Below are positions 5,273 through 6,363 of a stretch of DNA of 6,363 bases, piece by piece. Both the position numbers and the translations under genes were made by a program. The notes under the pieces were generated by a model. It was not told the origin of the DNA. It saw only the letters and a program-made list of their open reading frames with translations, and did not search any database. Positions within the stretch are counted from its first letter, which is position 1. Every line of letters starts with the position of its first letter. The stretch spans positions 1-6,363 of the forward strand of contig CATMVR010000309.1 in the NCBI GenBank assembly GCA_950075905.1, written 5' to 3'. Source of the stretch: an uncultured Persicitalea sp. Lineage in GTDB: Bacteria; Bacteroidota; Bacteroidia; Cytophagales; Spirosomataceae.

Positions 5273-6363
5273 ATGAACAAACTACTACGACTTGGAACCC
5301 TGACGGTACTGACAATGGGAATGTCATTGACACTGACCATGGCCCAGGACGAAGAAAAAAGCTCCTCTAAACCGCAGAAAGCGGTAGCAACCAGAGCCTA
5401 CGTAAACGAAATAGAATCTCTGGCACAGAAGCCCGGCGTCAGGAGAGCCCTGGCGCTTTTTGAAGAAAAAGAGCCCTGGACGGTTAAAAATCTCCGCTAC
5501 CTGACCGAAATACCCGCGCCTCCTTTCAAGGAAGAAGTGAGGGGGCGGGCCTACGCGGAGCTACTGCGAAAAGCGGGTGCCGATTCGGTCTGGACCGACG
5601 AGGTAGGTAATGTCATTGCGCTGCGTAAGGGGAAAAAGAGAAACAAAACCATAGTGCTGGAAGCCCACCTCGATACGGTGTTTCCGGAAGAGACCGACGT
5701 AAAGATCCGGCAAAAGGGCGATACGCTGTTTGCTCCCGGCATTGGCGACGATACCCGCGGCCTGGCCATGGTACTTACCGTGCTGGATGTGATGGAAAAT
5801 ACCAATCTCGAAACGGAGGCCGATGTACTTTTTATTGGTACAGTAGGGGAGGAAGGGCTCGGCGACCTGCGCGGAGTGAAGAAACTTTTTGATACCCCGG
5901 GCCTGAAAATTGACTCCTATATTGCCATTGATGGTCTGGGTTCTACCAGTATTACCCACCGGGGACTGGGCTCGCACCGCTACCTTGTCACTTTCAGAGG
6001 TCCCGGTGGGCACTCTTCGGGGGCTTTCGGTATGGTGAACCCCCACGGAGCCCTGGCTCGGGCCATCTACTACTTTACCCAGGAGGCCGACAAATTTACC
6101 CGGCAGGGAGTACGTACTACCTACAACGTGGGCGTAATCGGCGGAGGTACTTCGGTCAATGCCATACCCTTTGAGTCGTACATGCAGGTAGATATGCGTT
6201 CCGAAAGTCCTGAGCAACTCAACGGCATCGATAAGCTGTTTCAGGCGGCCGTACAACGGGCTTTGCGCGAGGAAAACGCCATGAAACGCCTGGGGGCCGA
6301 TCTGACCGTAGACATCGAGATGGTAGGCGACCGCCCTTCGGGAGGCATTCCCGCCACCAGTCC
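5273..6363 (+). CDS. Exported M20-family metallopeptidase, C-terminus outside the window
   Basis: The frame from ATG 5273 is open to the window edge, giving 363 codons. The N-terminus is a Sec signal peptide (about residues 1-24, MNKLLRLG then a hydrophobic stretch ending TMA before QDEE), so the enzyme should act outside the cytoplasm. The two-metal M20 active site is recognisable: HLDTV with His132 and Asp134, GDD with Asp159/Asp160, the catalytic GEEG with Glu193/Glu194, and Asp220 as a probable further metal ligand. The lid/dimerisation domain carries GGHSSG with His247, and GGTSVNAIP with Asn296 and the DMRSES strand follow. The last metal-binding His, expected near the C-terminus, is beyond base 6363. 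Members hydrolyse peptide or amide bonds (di- and tripeptidases, carboxypeptidases, aminoacylases); the exact substrate cannot be told. No Shine-Dalgarno sequence is visible before the ATG; the signal peptide fixes the start. Confidence 0.9.
   Translation, partial: MNKLLRLGTLTVLTMGMSLTLTMAQDEEKSSSKPQKAVATRAYVNEIESLAQKPGVRRALALFEEKEPWTVKNLRYLTEIPAPPFKEEVRGRAYAELLRKAGADSVWTDEVGNVIALRKGKKRNKTIVLEAHLDTVFPEETDVKIRQKGDTLFAPGIGDDTRGLAMVLTVLDVMENTNLETEADVLFIGTVGEEGLGDLRGVKKLFDTPGLKIDSYIAIDGLGSTSITHRGLGSHRYLVTFRGPGGHSSGAFGMVNPHGALARAIYYFTQEADKFTRQGVRTTYNVGVIGGGTSVNAIPFESYMQVDMRSESPEQLNGIDKLFQAAVQRALREENAMKRLGADLTVDIEMVGDRPSGGIPATS

Noticed and set aside
5561..6256. A 231-codon minus-strand open frame opposite the M20 peptidase
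   Set aside because: The plus strand codes the peptidase active-site motifs throughout; the antisense product shows no family features.

Overview
The window looks like ordinary chromosomal DNA from a member of the Bacteroidota, most likely a Cytophagales relative. That placement is an inference. It rests on near-absent Shine-Dalgarno sequences, a perfect Bacteroidota-type TAnnTTTG -7 box (5227-5234), moderate GC content, and the family mix: a DUF421 membrane protein, an exported FG-GAP/VCBS propeller and an exported M20 peptidase. I see no rRNA, tRNA, CRISPR array, insertion sequence or phage gene.

Left part (1-727). Two minus-strand genes overlap by four bases. A DUF3052-like protein (37-504) is followed by the first 13 codons of a probable nitrilase-superfamily hydrolase that leaves the window at base 1. 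A 223-base divergent spacer separates them from the next gene.

Centre (728-3772). A plus-strand P-type cation ATPase of 833 residues (728-3229) carries all the catalytic motifs, with unusual residues at the intramembrane ion sites. Its stop codon directly abuts, with no spacer, the stop codon of a convergent minus-strand DUF421/YetF-like membrane protein (3230-3772).

Right part (3793-6363). A strong minus-strand intrinsic terminator (3793-3842) closes the transcript of an exported seven-repeat FG-GAP protein (3876-5060), predicted to be a seven-bladed beta-propeller. A 212-base divergent spacer holds the -7 box and two small inverted repeats. It leads to an exported M20-family metallopeptidase (5273 onward), which is cut off by the right edge before its C-terminal metal-binding region.

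The genes do not form one obvious pathway. The ATPase and DUF421 protein are both inner-membrane proteins, and the propeller and peptidase are both predicted to be exported and are divergently transcribed, so a functional pairing within each set is possible but unproven. I found no convincing new multi-gene system. The points most worth a second look are the ATPase's ion-site residues, the zero-gap convergent gene pair and the regular seven-fold repeat of the propeller.
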